Assembly: GCA_902728285.1 (NCBI GenBank)
Contig: CACVBU010001358.1
Location: 1,178,001-1,242,000, forward strand
DNA: 64,000 nt
Reading direction: 5' to 3'
Origin: Clytia hemisphaerica
Lineage: Eukaryota; Cnidaria; Hydrozoa; Leptothecata; Clytiidae
Below the pieces are notes generated by a model that saw only the letters and a list, made by a program, of their open reading frames with translations, made no database searches and was not told the origin of the DNA. The position numbers were made by a program, and so were the translations under genes. The stretch's first letter is position 1. Each line of letters starts with the position of its first letter. This document shows, in pieces, positions 23,701 through 36,100 of this stretch.

Positions 23701-26700
23701 TTTGTCTTCTCTCCAACTCAACTATTATTGTCGTCCAACACTTTTAATTTCACTGAAAATTGCCATCCTGGATGGCATGAAACTTTGAGTATGAAATTAA
23801 CTTAAATCTTTTTCTTTACTAAAACTAGTATCGTCAAACACTTTAAAAATGTCTTTTTTCTTTTTTTCTTTTTCAATTTCATAGACTGAACACGACGAAG
23901 AAAAACATATTGGATTCTGAAGGTTCAGGAAGCGTTGCTGTTCGTATGGCCCTGGGTGAAACTGAACTAGTCACAGAAACACGACAATTCTTGGAATCAC
24001 ATGGTGTCAAATTAGATGTCTTCGGTCAGGTAGGATGAAGAAAATATATCTTCTCGAACACTCTGCCTGAAAGTGCTTGGGATTCGAACATAGTCCATTG
24101 CCAGTCTGTGATTAAACAAACAAAACTTCACACTACCAATCGTCACAATGTTAGTAAGACACAGTGATAACCTTATTCAGATGGTGAGTGAATGTATAAC
24201 GAGTTTATCGTTCCACATCTACAATTCGAGCTTTACTAGCTGAAGAAATCTCGATCGAGTTGTTATTCTACACTTGTACTATTGCACAGGGGGCGGGAAA
24301 GGCGTAAGAAGTTGTGGAGGGTGAAAGCGCCAAAATACGCTAAATTTCCTAGGATACGAGGAAAAGTTTGGCTTTTTCATTTTATTTAAAAGTAGACTCC
24401 GTCAGGAGGATTCCGTTATCGAGACTCTTATAATAACTTGGTTAAGGGAGGTAGTATTTACGCTCTACAAGACGTCCTGCGGTTCAATGAAAATAAAAAA
24501 ATTATAGTAACCTCTAATATTTGAATCTCTCTATAATTCGAACTAGTTTCTAGTCCCTTTCAAGGTGAAGGCCTCTTGAGATACTTTCTATAAACCGAAT
24601 CTCTCTGTAATTCGAGCAAATGAGATTCTCCCTTCGAATTAGCGAAAGTAAACTGTATCTATAAAAACTGACAAACATTTTTGACAAACATACTTGACTC
24701 TCTTTTCTATCTCCGCACAGGCTACAACTGCACGCAGTAAGAACATTCTGTTAGTCAAGAATTTACCACCTGGTACTACAACCAAAGAACTGCTTGATCT
24801 TTTTTCGCAACACGGTGACCTGGGGCGTCTTCTGATGCCACCGTTTGGGATCACGGCTATCGTGGAGTACATCACACAAACAGATGCTAAAAAAGCTTTC
24901 ATCAACCTTGCATACTCAAAGGTAATGCCCGAGTTAATAAAACATTTATTCAAGCTTGGAATATTCATTATATGCACCATTGGAGAGTCTTCTGAGAACT
25001 TTTAAAATTTTCCACCCAATACGTTACTTAAACAATAGAAAAAGTGACGTATTGAAATACGGAAGAACATTTTAAAAGTCTTTATCACGCCTTGTGTTCC
25101 CTTGCAAGTGAAACTTGGCATAAAAATTCTTGCCCCTAAACAACACTGCCGCTTTAAAAAGATCGTTCAAGTTCTTCTCTAAATATTTTTTAGTCTCTCT
25201 TGTATTGACCGCGGTTATTTCCCTGAATAAGATGCAAATGGAAACGAGTATCATAGACTTGGTGTTTTTTATATCACCGTACAAAAATAATGAAAAATGA
25301 GAAGCCTTGCACTTAGTAAAAATAGACTTGATGAAATTCATCGGTGATACTTTCATCATCTATTTGCCAAATCACTCGCATATGAAATTGAGAAGAATAG
25401 GGGTTAGACATTTAGTTTAGAAGGAGGGGGAGAAGGTTTTCAAATGAGAATTCTTAAAGTCAAATGAAACATCTTGCTATCAAGAATAACATTTTCAGTA
25501 CAGTAACTTCCTACATTTCAAACCATAATATAAATATCAGCAAATATTTTCATCCAAAAATTTCTTCCCCTCTGATCATATCGGATAATTTTTCTTCTAT
25601 CAGCGTTTGGGACGATAGGTACCGTCCAGTTTTATGATAAAAATAATTAAAATATAATTCGAAAAAGATTCGAGAATAATTCAAAATAATAATTTTCAAA
25701 TCAATGAATACTCGTAGTGTGAACGTATTAAAACAACCCTCCTTAAGGAGGGAGCACGGATAGTCCCAGCATGAACCATCTTTTACATTATTTAGTTGTG
25801 TAACATTAAAAGAAATCCCGTTTGTATTTCCAGGTTGTTAGCCTGTGTTCCATTTATACAGGGGGTGGGTGGACTAACCTTTTCAAGTCAAAAAGAATTT
25901 TGATATTGTTCTGATATCCCCTTGAAAATTTGTTAAAAATCCCCATGTATGTAAAATGGAATATCGAATTCTATTCTCAGTCTTTTAAAGTCCAAAAACG
26001 GTCCTCGTCAAAAACTGAAAAACTTATCCCTTTACAAGCCCCCTTTATTTTTTCTTTTCAGTTCAAACATTTACCGCTGTATCTTGAATGGGCTCCGCTA
26101 GATGTCTTGTCTGGGGAGATCACCGCTAAACCGGAGAGTCAGGTTTGTTTTATTGCCGTAGTCTGGACAAACATTTTCTTTTAATGAAGGACCACCTTAA
26201 CACATTAAGTGACGTAGTGGCATTAAAAGAAATCGTCAAATTTTTACTCCTCGGTACCAGTTGGACTTTAGCTACGAGTTTTCCAACCTATGACGGCCTG
26301 TTTTGAGCTCACCTAAAAAAGTCTGCCCTTTCTATTTCAAATAAAAAGAGATTTGAAATTTGACAGAATTAAGATAAGTCACCATTCCAAGAATTTTTAC
26401 TGTGGGACCAGGTGGAACGGTCGTCTATCATATCTTAAAAGTAAAAATAATCTATGCCCAAGAGATCTATGGGCTTGATCTTCAAAACAAACCAACCAAT
26501 CGAACAAACAAAACATGTGAAAAACCATACTTCTACTACCAAAACAAAACTGATCCCCTTATTAAATTTTCTTTCAAAATAACACCCTTCATTCTTTACT
26601 TTTGCTATATCAATATTCCTTCCCAAAACTGTGAAAGAATTAATTTTCTTTTTGAACTAATATTTTACCGAAAAATGTAACAAAAGGAAATTCTCCACTG

Positions 26701-29700
26701 CTTTCCAGCTGTAATTTTTTCCAATTCATCTCTTTATGTGAAAAGTAGATGTCAAATGAGAAGCTGTTTAAACAATATCCCATCTCTGTTCCTGGAAACT
26801 AAAAAAGATTCCAAAACCACCCACCTTTTGTTTATCACTGTAGAGAAATTCAAACTTCATAAGATTTGTGTATGGCACTGCTAAAAATGTATTTTTGTAT
26901 CGTTATTATAAGAACTTCGTAAAGAATAGTAGCCTGTAATATTTGACTATGGTGTTTGTCAATCGTAAATCATGATATCTGGCATGATGGTTGGCGAGTG
27001 CGCCAATCGTAGGTATCCATCAAAATATTAAGATAACACCTGTACAAGTTTGCAAGTTTTTCGATTGTTTTCACGGGGTCCACGGCCAGCCGGCTCGGCA
27101 ATCTATGAATTGAACAGAACATTGGAAGGAGCGCGAATTCGAACCGCGAACCCCTGGTTTAAAACGCTGACGTCTATGATCACTTGGCCATCGCCTCTGT
27201 GAACCACTCTTGGCTTACTTCACACTTGCCTTAATGTAGAGCACCCGGACTTTAAGTTTTAAGTTTGCGTTCTTTGTTATAGCGTTCATTTCTTTGGCTT
27301 TGATATGGCACACCACTCTCTCAGTGATATAGAAAGCATTTTGATATTTAAGTTCAAGCTGGCTACTGAATAATACACTCAAAATAAAAATTTCATATTG
27401 AGAAAATAGAATGGAGTATCAGTAAGTAAAATTTATAGTAGGGGGAAATTTGTTCGTTTTTTTTGAGGTCGACTTTAACTTTCCAAAAATGTATAACAAG
27501 TGCTTTGACTAAAAAAATCGAGCGATTTTACAAATTTCTCCCTACTATTATAAAAAAACATTTCTCCCCTCCCTCCCAGTAGCAACGGCACTGAATTGTC
27601 TTCCTTTCACTTCTCACAATTTCATCATCATCATCATCATTTCCTTAGGAAACGAACAAAGATGCGAGTGAAGAAAGTAGCGACGAAGGTTTGTATTTCC
27701 GCATGACATGGTTATGCTAACTTTCTTATCTAAACACCCTCTCTACCCAATACTTTTTTGGTCTATTACGCCAAAAACAAGCGACGCTGTTTCACTCGCT
27801 GTTTCAAGGGCATATTAAAAGAAGTGTATTGAGGGAGCTAATTTTTGCGAGCAGTCCAAATCAGAAAAAAAAAATTGGCGAGGAGCCTATTTTAGCGAGG
27901 GTGTAATTCTTTAACTTCCGGTGAGAACTAATTTTGGCGAATGGCAGGGTATATTACTTCTAATTTCGCCAAAATATGTCTCACTTAAAGTATTACCGAT
28001 ATTTTACATAGAGCTTTGTAGCCTCAATTCAAGAATTCTCTTCGAACAATTTAACCTTTTCTCTGACTTTTTTAGACGAAGGAGAGACGGAAGGAACTTC
28101 AATTTTCGTGAAAAATCTCAACTTCAATACAACAGAAGAAAAACTCAAAGAGGTCTGTTATTCTGAAGTAGTGCAGTGAAAAATCTTGAATATTCTTATT
28201 AAAATACTACAACATTCCGAACCTTCTTATGACAGATCAAATCTTTCATATTAAACAACACATCATAATTTAAGATTTTGTAAAGAGTTACCTCCCGGTG
28301 ATTTGAAGCCCGGGGGGGGCAGCCAAGCAAAATGACTGACGGGTATGTGCGGGCACTAAGGGTGTATTTTTCAAGGCATCCGAAATGCACTGTAAGGGTG
28401 GGTTTTTTGCCGTCTGCGCTGTAAGGGTAGAAATTTCAGAAAATTTTTGAAAAATCTAGATATTTTGACCAAAAATGCTAGAATTTTGACCATTTTTTGC
28501 ACGAAAAGGATAGAAAATTTTGGGGAAAATGCACTCTAAGGGTATGATTTTCACTGATTTTTGCTGCACTGTAAGGGTGCAATTTTAAAAGCCAATTTTT
28601 GGCCCGCACATACCGTCAGTCCGCAAACCCAGTGCCCCCCCCCGGGATTTGAAGTTATCCCATACTATCTCTAACAAACTTTCTTCTTTCGGAAATTAAC
28701 TAGAATTGTTAAGTTGTTAATTTGTTGTTTTATAACTTCATCATGAAATTCCAGGTCTTCTTAAAATGCGGCAAATTACGCCAAGTAACGGTGGCAAAGA
28801 AGAAAGATCCTAAACGAGCGGGCCAGATGTTATCCATGGGGTATGGCTTCGTCGAATATAAACGCAAAGCTGACGCTGATAAAGCTATCAAACTCTTGCA
28901 GGTATGACGACCTTTACTCAAATTTGAAGTACAGAAGAGTCTCTTTAACTCGAACCTCTATAAGTCGAATGTCTCCTTATTTCGAACAAGTCCCTTCAGT
29001 TAACATTGCTTTGTAAAGCTTGTAAACATTACTCCATATCTCGAAATGTCCTTAATTCAAACAAATTTGTATTCGAGTTAAAGAAACTCCGCTGTATCAC
29101 AACAAACTCTTCATACAAAATTTCTTCAAATTTAGGAAAGGAACATAATTGTATCCTGTGTTAATTTGTATCTAAGATTTGTCGAAAAATTATCCCTTTC
29201 AGTTTGGTTTCTTGCAGATTCGATAGCCATAAAGCCATGCAGCTGTCGCGATGAAGTGAGAATTCCATATTGCTCCTCGGCCTCGCACCTTACCTTACCA
29301 GGTCGAGCTTGCTCGGCCTCGCACAATACAGCTTAATTACTGATAGTTTTGAGATTTCAAACTAAAATCGTACCGAAAGATCTTTTCTTTTGCTTTCTTT
29401 CTAGAACGTTGATCTGGATAACCACACATTGGAACTGAAGAAATCGCATCGTGAAACAACGTAAGTGAAAATAGTTTTCCATACAAAAAACCGATGGCTG
29501 ATGATTGTCATCCATACGGACGGCATGAAACTTTAAATGCCAAAAACTACAATTTTTCATTCCTAACAAATTACAAAGGACCAGATGCATATATGGAAAG
29601 GCTTTTAATACCTCTTAATGATATAAAAATTCATATCAACCTCTTGAAAATTTTTTTATGCTCACTGACCTTCATAAGCTCTGCCTGGAAAAAATTTCTT

Positions 29701-32643
29701 TGGTTGGAATTTTTTGAAAGTGGTATCCTAATTGTGGTGGATACAGCCCTGTCAAGCGTTTATAAAGGTCACAGTGTTCACGGACAAATACCTGTAAGCT
29801 AACGATGTGGCAGCATTAGAACCCATTTAACTTTCTTTCTAGCGCTCTTCGCTGACTTTTAACCTTTTTCTTCTTTATAGTGGTTCCAAAACATCAAGGA
29901 AACGTGCCGTTGACAAAGAGCAAACGACTAGCAAGATTATCGTTCGTAATGTTCCCTTTGAAGCAACGGAAAAAGAAATCAAAGAATTGTTCAGGTAACT
30001 AAATAATTCGGATACTGTTACTACTGTAACTTTCTGATTCCCGGGTAAATATTATTTGCACATTTCAGGGATCTTTCCGCTGTTTTTTTTTTCGGGCATA
30101 CCGGAAAAATATTTTTTTGCAGTATAGAAATGTTATTGTCTCAAAAGGCTGCTGATAGGCGAGTTTTACCCGTACCAGAGGAGAAAAATGTTTCAAAAAT
30201 GACAACATTCCCTACTAATTGTTGGGTTAAGGAGAAGACGCAGTCAACCACAAAACCAATTCAAATCCATGGTGTTTTGAACCTGATACACTGATTCCAT
30301 GTTCAAAATTTAGGGATTTAAATGATCAGGCTGGATCAGTTTTAATAATCCTAACCACGGAAAATTGCAAGTTTAACGTTGCTTGGATCACGAGATTTAC
30401 GTTTGGCTACGTTTCGAGAGATTCCTCTTCCATCCAGTCTTCTTCCATTTTAGGATGTTGTCTTCTTTATTTGCACTAAAAGTAATTAACTATTTTGATT
30501 GTTTCTCTCTAGTTCTTTTGGACACATCAAGTCCGTCCGATTACCGAAGAAAATGGCGGGTACAGGAACACATCGGGGTTTCGCCTTTGTTGATTTCACC
30601 ACCAAACAAGATGCTAAGGTCTGTCTCAATATGATCTTCATTTGAGGCTGTAGCTTTTGATATAATTCGAATTGAATTGTGGTTTTGGGCCCTTTTAAAA
30701 AATTAGGCGAGAGTGAGGTAATTCATCAGATATCTATCAATGAAAGCAAACTAAAAATCTAATATTTGCTCGAAACTCTTTAAAGGCCAGATACCCTCCC
30801 CCATTGGCTTGTAATCTAATTTAAGATCAAACTAGAGGTCATAGAAAGGATGGTTTTGGAAACTTCACGAGCATTTCACTCTTTTACCCCTTTGTTTTCA
30901 TTCCTTACTCCTTTTACAGACTGCATTCCAAGCATTATGTCAAAGCACCCATTTGTACGGCAGACGATTGGTATTGGAATGGGCTGAAGAGGATGAGAGC
31001 ATACAAACATTACGTCATAAAACTGCTCAACATTATCATGAAGGTACAGGTAAGTAAAGAAGGTCGATGTAAAAATAATAGATAACCAACTACCTCTAGA
31101 AGGCACTTCTCCCAAGAGAACAACCATTGTTTTCCTATTGAAATGAGCACTCCTTTAAATAGCTCTGTGTGCAGTGCGTGTTATGCTTTTAGCTAGATTT
31201 TGACACACTTTTTGACATCCACTGAATTGATAAAAAATTTGAATTGTTATTTACTGCAAATTTTGGAATTTTTTTCAAAAGATAAAGGTACCAATCTTTA
31301 GACAAATTGACTACGGATCGGCCTGATACCACTTAATCTTCATCTGGATAAATAAACGCTCATAAAATGATGTTATCTGAAAAATATATGTGTGATTTGA
31401 AGTGCGATATCTCACGAATGAAAAGTGCATGAAGGTTGCCTGATACAAAATAAACAGATGAATGTTTATAGAACAATAATATCTAATTAAAAAATTCCTT
31501 CTGTGAGGCTGCCTCCTATAGGATAATACACTTTTTCAAACCCAAATTTTGGAAAAATATACATCACGTGATCGATTCTGTCCAATAGAAGGTTGCAAAT
31601 GAAGCAAGTTTTTATTTAATTGCACTTTTTACGATGCAAAATGTCATTAATATTTTTACAACCGTAACACGGATGTTTTTTGAGAATCAAGGCAAGTTGG
31701 TTCTATTATTTTTACATCGTTGGTCGAACTTCAAGTTTCCCCTGTCTTCACTGACGTGCAATGATTTATGGGAAATGTGGACTAAGGCATTTTGATTTAG
31801 ATTCCTACTCAGAATCTTTTTGTTCTACACCATCAGAAATGCGTTATCACTGCACGATCTGCCGTACTGACAGTCCTTTAATACCAAAACTTTCGGTAGC
31901 CCTGCGGGAAGTCGTCAGTTGTTCTGATTCTCCATAATTTACTATGAACGTGAAATCCTCATCGTTAATCAATTTCTGCTTGTCTTTATGCTATAACGGA
32001 TTGAGAACTCTTTTTGTACTGAGAGTGAAATGAAAAACAATTTAAATATTGACCTATGCAAACTTTGAAACCTTTGATACTTAGCGTACTTTTCCTTAAC
32101 TTGATTCAAAGTGCATCGAATTATTAGTAGACGGTACAATTTTAATATATTTTCGTTTTCTTTGTATAAACTCCCGATTGCTAAATCTACATAAATTAAT
32201 AAAAATCAAATTTCAAAAATAAATACAATACGTCTATATCGAGAAATAAATGAATAACTTAATTACAATTGCCACACGGTCTAATATGCTGGTGCAATTT
32301 TACGGCGACGAAATGTATTGTAGATCTATTTCAATACGTTCGCAGAAAATCAATTTAGTTGTTAAAGCGGCAGAAATTCAAGAATTTCAAGTACCCTAAA
32401 ACCAGGTTCCTTGTTAAAACTAAGAACTGGATAAAGAACAATTGAGGCTCGCTGTACATTTTTTATCTATTCAATACAGGCGATTCTATGTACTTAAATA
32501 TGCTTTGTCAACCATTCGAGATTATTAATGAAAAGGGATTCCCTTAAAATACAAAATTATTTCTTATTTTAGAACCTCAAGCCAAGAGAGGTAAAGCTGA
32601 TTTGGTTGCCACATTGCAAATGACAAACCCTGGTACTGAGTAA
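17774..32643 (+). CDS. RBM19: Probable RNA-binding protein 19 (Mrd1 orthologue), six RRMs
   Basis: Nucleolar pre-rRNA processing factor; the yeast orthologue Mrd1 organises the U3 snoRNP-18S rRNA processome. Seventeen exons: 17774-18181, 18447-18617, 19134-19319, 19793-20248, 22430-22733, 23182-23305, 23885-24029, 24721-24921, 26062-26142, 27649-27688, 28076-28152, 28755-28901, 29405-29460, 29881-29994, 30513-30618, 30920-31049 and 32573-32643. They total 2817 bases, or 938 residues (about 960 in human). RRMs lie near 1-80 (MSRLIVKNLP), 313-390 (ATLKLRGVPF), 421-500 (GRLFIRNLPY), 604-680 (KNILLVKNLP), 713-790 (TSIFVKNLNF) and 817-900 (SKIIVRNVPF). A Lys-rich acidic linker precedes RRM2. The Mrd1-type block SSYKKKKE...SSHNWN lies between RRM3 and RRM4. 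All junctions are GT-AG and phase-consistent. The start is chosen because MSRLIVKNLP begins RRM1 in the family. Confidence 0.95.
20286..20504. mobile_element. Palindromic MITE with 10-bp target duplication, RBM19 intron 4
   Basis: A 219-bp element with ends ATAGATTTATAAAGCCCGAA and its inverse, flanked on both sides by the exact direct repeat GACTACAATC (20276-20285 and 20505-20514). The interior contains CACGTG and CCAAT-like words. It is non-coding, although the preceding exon's open frame runs on into it. Confidence 0.9.
20515..20780 (+). repeat. Dispersed repeat (family B), copy 1
   Basis: Blocks such as TTTAAACACCACAAATGAT, a GACTTAAGACT-like segment and TTCTCGCCCGAATTCTAAAT recur in reverse orientation at about 37720-38215, in an intron of the GH18-like gene. 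No coding capacity. Confidence 0.55.
21515..21742 (-). repeat. C-rich repeat related to the 35357-35650 element
   Basis: Shares ACCCAGGACATTTTTATTCC, long C runs, GGTTATTAAGTTTTGAGATT and the terminal GGTACCCGAGAGTA with the element at 35357-35650, in the opposite orientation. The other end is not clear. It lies in RBM19 intron 4. Confidence 0.6.
21838..22258. repeat. CCTCAAATAAACGCC-type inverted repeat, RBM19 intron 4
   Basis: Words of the form CTCAAATAAACGCC, AACAAACGCCCC and CCCTCAAAAAGGGG occur near the left end, and CTCGAACAAACGCCCCTCC near the right. It looks like a degraded non-autonomous element, with boundaries only approximate. Confidence 0.4.
23441..23600 (+). repeat. Dispersed repeat, family A, copy in RBM19 intron 6
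   Basis: Contains CGTTTTTTATAAGAACAAAC, then ATTTTAAGGCTTTGAGGACT and AAAACACGCGATACC, in the same order as the copies near 4764 and 46134. Confidence 0.6.
24500..24660. repeat. AATTCGAA-rich repeat (family C), RBM19 intron 7
   Basis: Repeated words TCTCTCTATAATTCGAA and TCTCTCTGTAATTCGAG in a palindromic arrangement. Related segments lie at 28930-29100, 34975-35270 and 53445-53625. Non-coding. Confidence 0.5.
24922..26061. other. RBM19 intron 8
   Basis: 1,140 bases of AT-rich intron. The open frame on the opposite strand at 25072-25359 has no recognisable domain. I see no clear repeat or RNA gene. Confidence 0.4.
27112..27205 (-). repeat. tRNA-derived SINE head or tRNA pseudogene, RBM19 intron 9
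   Basis: Read on the - strand it has an A-box-like TGGCCAAGTGATC and a B-box GGTTCGAATTC, spaced as in a Ser/Leu-type tRNA with a long variable region. No clean acceptor stem or CCA-ready end was found, so a functional tRNA is unlikely. Confidence 0.55.
28309..28646. mobile_element. G-run-ended MITE with 8-bp target duplication, RBM19 intron 11
   Basis: A 338-bp element starting CCCGGGGGGGGCAGCC and ending GTGCCCCCCCCCGGG, with matching inner blocks ACTGACGGGTATGTGCGGGC and its inverse. It is flanked by the direct repeat ATTTGAAG at 28301-28308 and 28647-28654. Internally, the word CACTGTAAGGGTG is repeated about four times. The 8-bp duplication suggests a hAT-type mover. Confidence 0.85.
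28930..29100. repeat. AATTCGAA-rich repeat (family C), RBM19 intron 12
   Basis: Words AACTCGAACCTCTATAAGTC and CGAGTTAAAGAAACTC are arranged as opposed ends. Related to the segments at 24500, 34975 and 53445. Confidence 0.45.
30385..30425 (+). repeat. Short repeat shared with 45307-45345
   Basis: About 36 identical bases (containing GATCACGAGATTTACGTTTG and GCTACGTTTCGAGA) occur here in RBM19 intron 14 and again at about 45307-45345 in a SMG6 intron. The function is unknown. Confidence 0.7.
31064..31725 (+). mobile_element. TIR element family D, copy 1 (RBM19 intron 16)
   Basis: A 660-bp non-coding element with ends CGATGTAAAAATAATAGAT and the inverse, very similar along its whole length to 42602-43261. 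It starts only about 14 bases after the donor of RBM19 exon 16. The left tip looks damaged, so the target duplication cannot be read cleanly here. Confidence 0.85.
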
Positions 32644-32818
32644 TCACTATTGACTTGGTCAATTAATTTTCTTGGTCGCTAAATATGGTATATCGCGGTA
32701 TGTTTAAAATTTCTGATTCCTACCATCTCAAATCTGACAAAGATTAAAATTTGAATACATATATTTTTAGAATAAGTTATATAATTTTGTGACAGATACA
32801 ATTTATAAAATTATTTTG

Positions 32819-32824
32819 AATAAA
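32819..32824 (+). terminator. Candidate polyadenylation signal of RBM19
   Basis: AATAAA, 176 bases after the RBM19 stop codon. Confidence 0.5.
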
Positions 32825-33038
32825 AATAAGATCAAAGACAAAACAACCAAATAATTTGCCGTCAACTGCCGTCCCGTACCTGGAAAAGAATACATTAACA
32901 AAAATTATTAATTTCTTGAAGGAACAAATTGCCACCTTAACTTCTAAACATACCATTTCGACCAATTCATTATTTTTGTCAACCATCTTTAATTGCACCA
33001 TCCTGGTGCCTTTTTGATCATTGAAAACTAAGAATTAA

Positions 33039-33044
33039 TTTATT
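33039..33044 (-). terminator. Candidate polyadenylation signal of the GH18-like gene
   Basis: AATAAA on the - strand, about 140 bases beyond the stop codon at 33186. Confidence 0.45.
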
Positions 33045-33185
33045 TTGTATTATTCGAGTTCTGTTTTGAAGATATTTCGCGGATAAGGCCGTTCCAAATT
33101 TCTAAGGGGAACTTAATTTCGCGGATGACACCAAATAATATAATGAGATTATTTTCGGGCATGGTCTTTCACTATAGAAGTCGTC

Positions 33186-36100
33186 TTAACTTTCCTTACC
33201 TCTTGTATTGACTACCGGCCTTCCATTGATTAATCTCGGTCCTGAATTTGTTTCTTTCCTCTTCGTCACTACTGGCTCATCTTCCTGTTTCTTTTCCTCT
33301 TCGTCGTCTTGATCGTCTGGCCCACCGTCTAGAACTTGAGATATGAATTTACTGTACATCACTCCATCCTTCTTGTTTTCATAATCCCAACTCGCGTCGT
33401 TGAATATAACTCCACCAAATTTGTTGTATAGTAACCTCATCAGCTGGAATAGAAATAGATCGTAAAATTATAATTAAATGTTGATTTTTGTGATATTAGC
33501 GAGTTTATCTATGTGTCTGTTTTTCTTCAACGGAGACGGTTAGCTTCTGATTTGTCTATATCCTGATCAACTACTCGATTTTGCAGGTCAAAACTGTGGA
33601 TTATTCCAAATTGCTTCAGTCAATCATCCGTCCTCAAAAGTTTACATAAACACGCTTTTGTTGCAAGACAGTTGTGCGCTAAGTTTAAGTTTTCATCATT
33701 TGGTTTTGGTTGTACTGGTACTCTAGCTATACAATTATACATACATTATTTCACATCATTTTCTACCCTCCTAATTATTTGTGATAACACGAGTAGAGCT
33801 AAGTATCAATGATAAAGTAGAAATGAGCCATTCTTAGCATTATACGCTACGAAGTGTACCAAAAATCAAGAAAGATTTAACCTTCGTCATCCTTCCCAGC
33901 TAGCACACAATTTTGTTTCTGAATGCTCTTTGGACATTGTCCAAACATTCTGTGCCACTAAGTTTTTCACGAAACTCATGTTTTTTCTACAGAAACAACC
34001 GGTTTTGCCAGTAATGACAAATTTGCAACTACTGGCAATTGAGACTAGCAATTGAAGGAAAACATTACGTCATGAATATTACTGACCTGTAACTTCTTTT
34101 TTGCATCTTCGCGTTTTAAGAAATCATTTGCTGTTCTTCGTGGATCAGAGGCTAGTCCAACCCAAACGTTCGGTCCATTCTCTTTGATTGCGTAATCATA
34201 CCACACTTGGAATGCAGGCTCAAATTTCTCCGGTTTGTTGATATCACAATTCTGGTCATCAAAATTAACGAATAGATGATCGAAAGCTCCAATAGCTTCT
34301 TTGAAAGCATCTTTGAGGATGTAACTTGGGTGAATGCAGCTTGGGTTGGCTGTGATTAAGAATTCCTGAGAATTGACACTTGAATCCATCACACGCCTTA
34401 ATTCGCGTACGAAATCAACGAAATATAAAGGATCGCCAAATAAAACTTCAATGTTGATTCCATCCAAAACAGCCGACCTGAAAAGATACGATAGAAATAT
34501 AATCTCGTAAGGATATGTCCATATAGTGAGGATATACCAATTTGTATTTGAAGTTTGAAGTCATTTGAAGTGGCGTCAAAAATTATTTTTCTCTCTTTCA
34601 AGGGTCGAAGAAAGCAGAAATCGGCTGCCTTGCAATCACTGACAGGAAAAATTAGAGTATAAATCCTACCCAAATGTTCTTGGTAACAGCTCATTTTCTG
34701 CTTCCTTAGTACCTCCTAGAAACAACTTCCATAACATATCTGCAAAATGTTTTGCTTTTTTCGCATCTCCGAATCCGATGAATCGAGTACTGCCACCAAT
34801 ACTGAGAACGATTTTAACACCTTTTGATTGACAGTATTTAATGTCTTGTTCCATCTGTGGACATTTGAGGTATGATTTGTAGGCTGGACCGTAAGGTTGG
34901 TGACAGTGTCTGGAGAAGGAGAGGCTTGGTAGGTTGTCTGGAGGTAAAGAAAAATTTAATACCGTCAGCTCTAACCTCTATAATTCGAATCTTTCTGTAA
35001 TTCGAACGAAAACATTGGTTCATTCAACTGAAAAGTTGTGTAATAGGTTCTCTTTAATTGAGAATCATTCTCTAATTTGAAGAAAAGCCTCAGTCCTTTG
35101 AATATCGACTTAGAGACAGAGGTTCGTTTGGAGTATTTGGGAAAGAGAAGCTTGTGTTGAGAAACAAAATACTTCGGTCAAATTCATTTGCTTTAGAATA
35201 TCGCTTTCGAGTTCGAATGGGGAATCTTATTTGTTCGAATTACAGAGAGACTCGAATTATATAAGTATTTAAAGAGGGTTTCTCCTTGATGAGAACGGGA
35301 GACGAGCTATTCCGGGCTCGAACGTGAAACCCAATTACCTCTAATTGGCTTGAATTACTACTCTCGGGTACCTAATAGCCGGGGGGATTGGAATAAAGCG
35401 GGGGGGGGGTTGGAACAAAATCTCAAAACTTAATAAGCGGGGGGGGGGGGGTGGCAATAAAAAATGTCCTGGGTGGAAAAATTTTGAAAAGGAGGCTAAT
35501 ACAGCTGAATTGGGACAAAAGAGGCAACTTTCAAAAACATTTTCCCAAAAATTAATAAGCGGGGGGATTGGAATAAAAATGTCCTGGGTGGAAAATTTTC
35601 GAAAAATTAATTAGCGGGGGGGGGACGGCTATTAGGTACCCGAGAGTAGTTGAGGGTCACACTTTTTGGCCAGAGAGGAAGCTCGAAGAAAGTCCACAGT
35701 CACTGTACTATACTCTCTATTCGTCAGTACTCTTTCATTGCTCGAACGTGAATTGTTTATGAGAGTTTGTTGCCGGAAGAGTCGAAAAAAAATCTCTCTT
35801 CGAGTTGAGCTAGTTTATTTTATGTTGAATGATTCATCCAATATTTGTCCAACGTTGCATTTTCTATGTTGAATGTAATGTTGGAATCTTTTACCCCGAC
35901 TTTTAGAGGAAACAACCATTTCAGGAAGAAACAATAAGATAATTTGTTAAGTTCCCCTTTATAGAAAACCATACCTTTGTTCTGGTCATCTTCGTCGTCA
36001 GCAAGTGTGTTGAGGACGATTATTTTATATGAAGTTTCGTCACATAATTCACGTAGTGAACGCTCACTGTTCCCTGTTGTCCCTTCCGCTAAATTGAAGC

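Larger units (their letters stand above)
32644..33185. other. Convergent 3' intergenic region, RBM19 / GH18-like gene
   Basis: 542 bases between the two stop codons, holding one AATAAA on each strand (32819-32824 on + and 33039-33044 on -). The transcripts therefore probably end about 200 bases apart. No other feature was seen. Confidence 0.5.

Noticed and set aside
27112..27205. Functional tRNA gene
   Set aside because: A and B boxes are present but no proper acceptor stem pairing was found; better explained as a SINE head or pseudogene.
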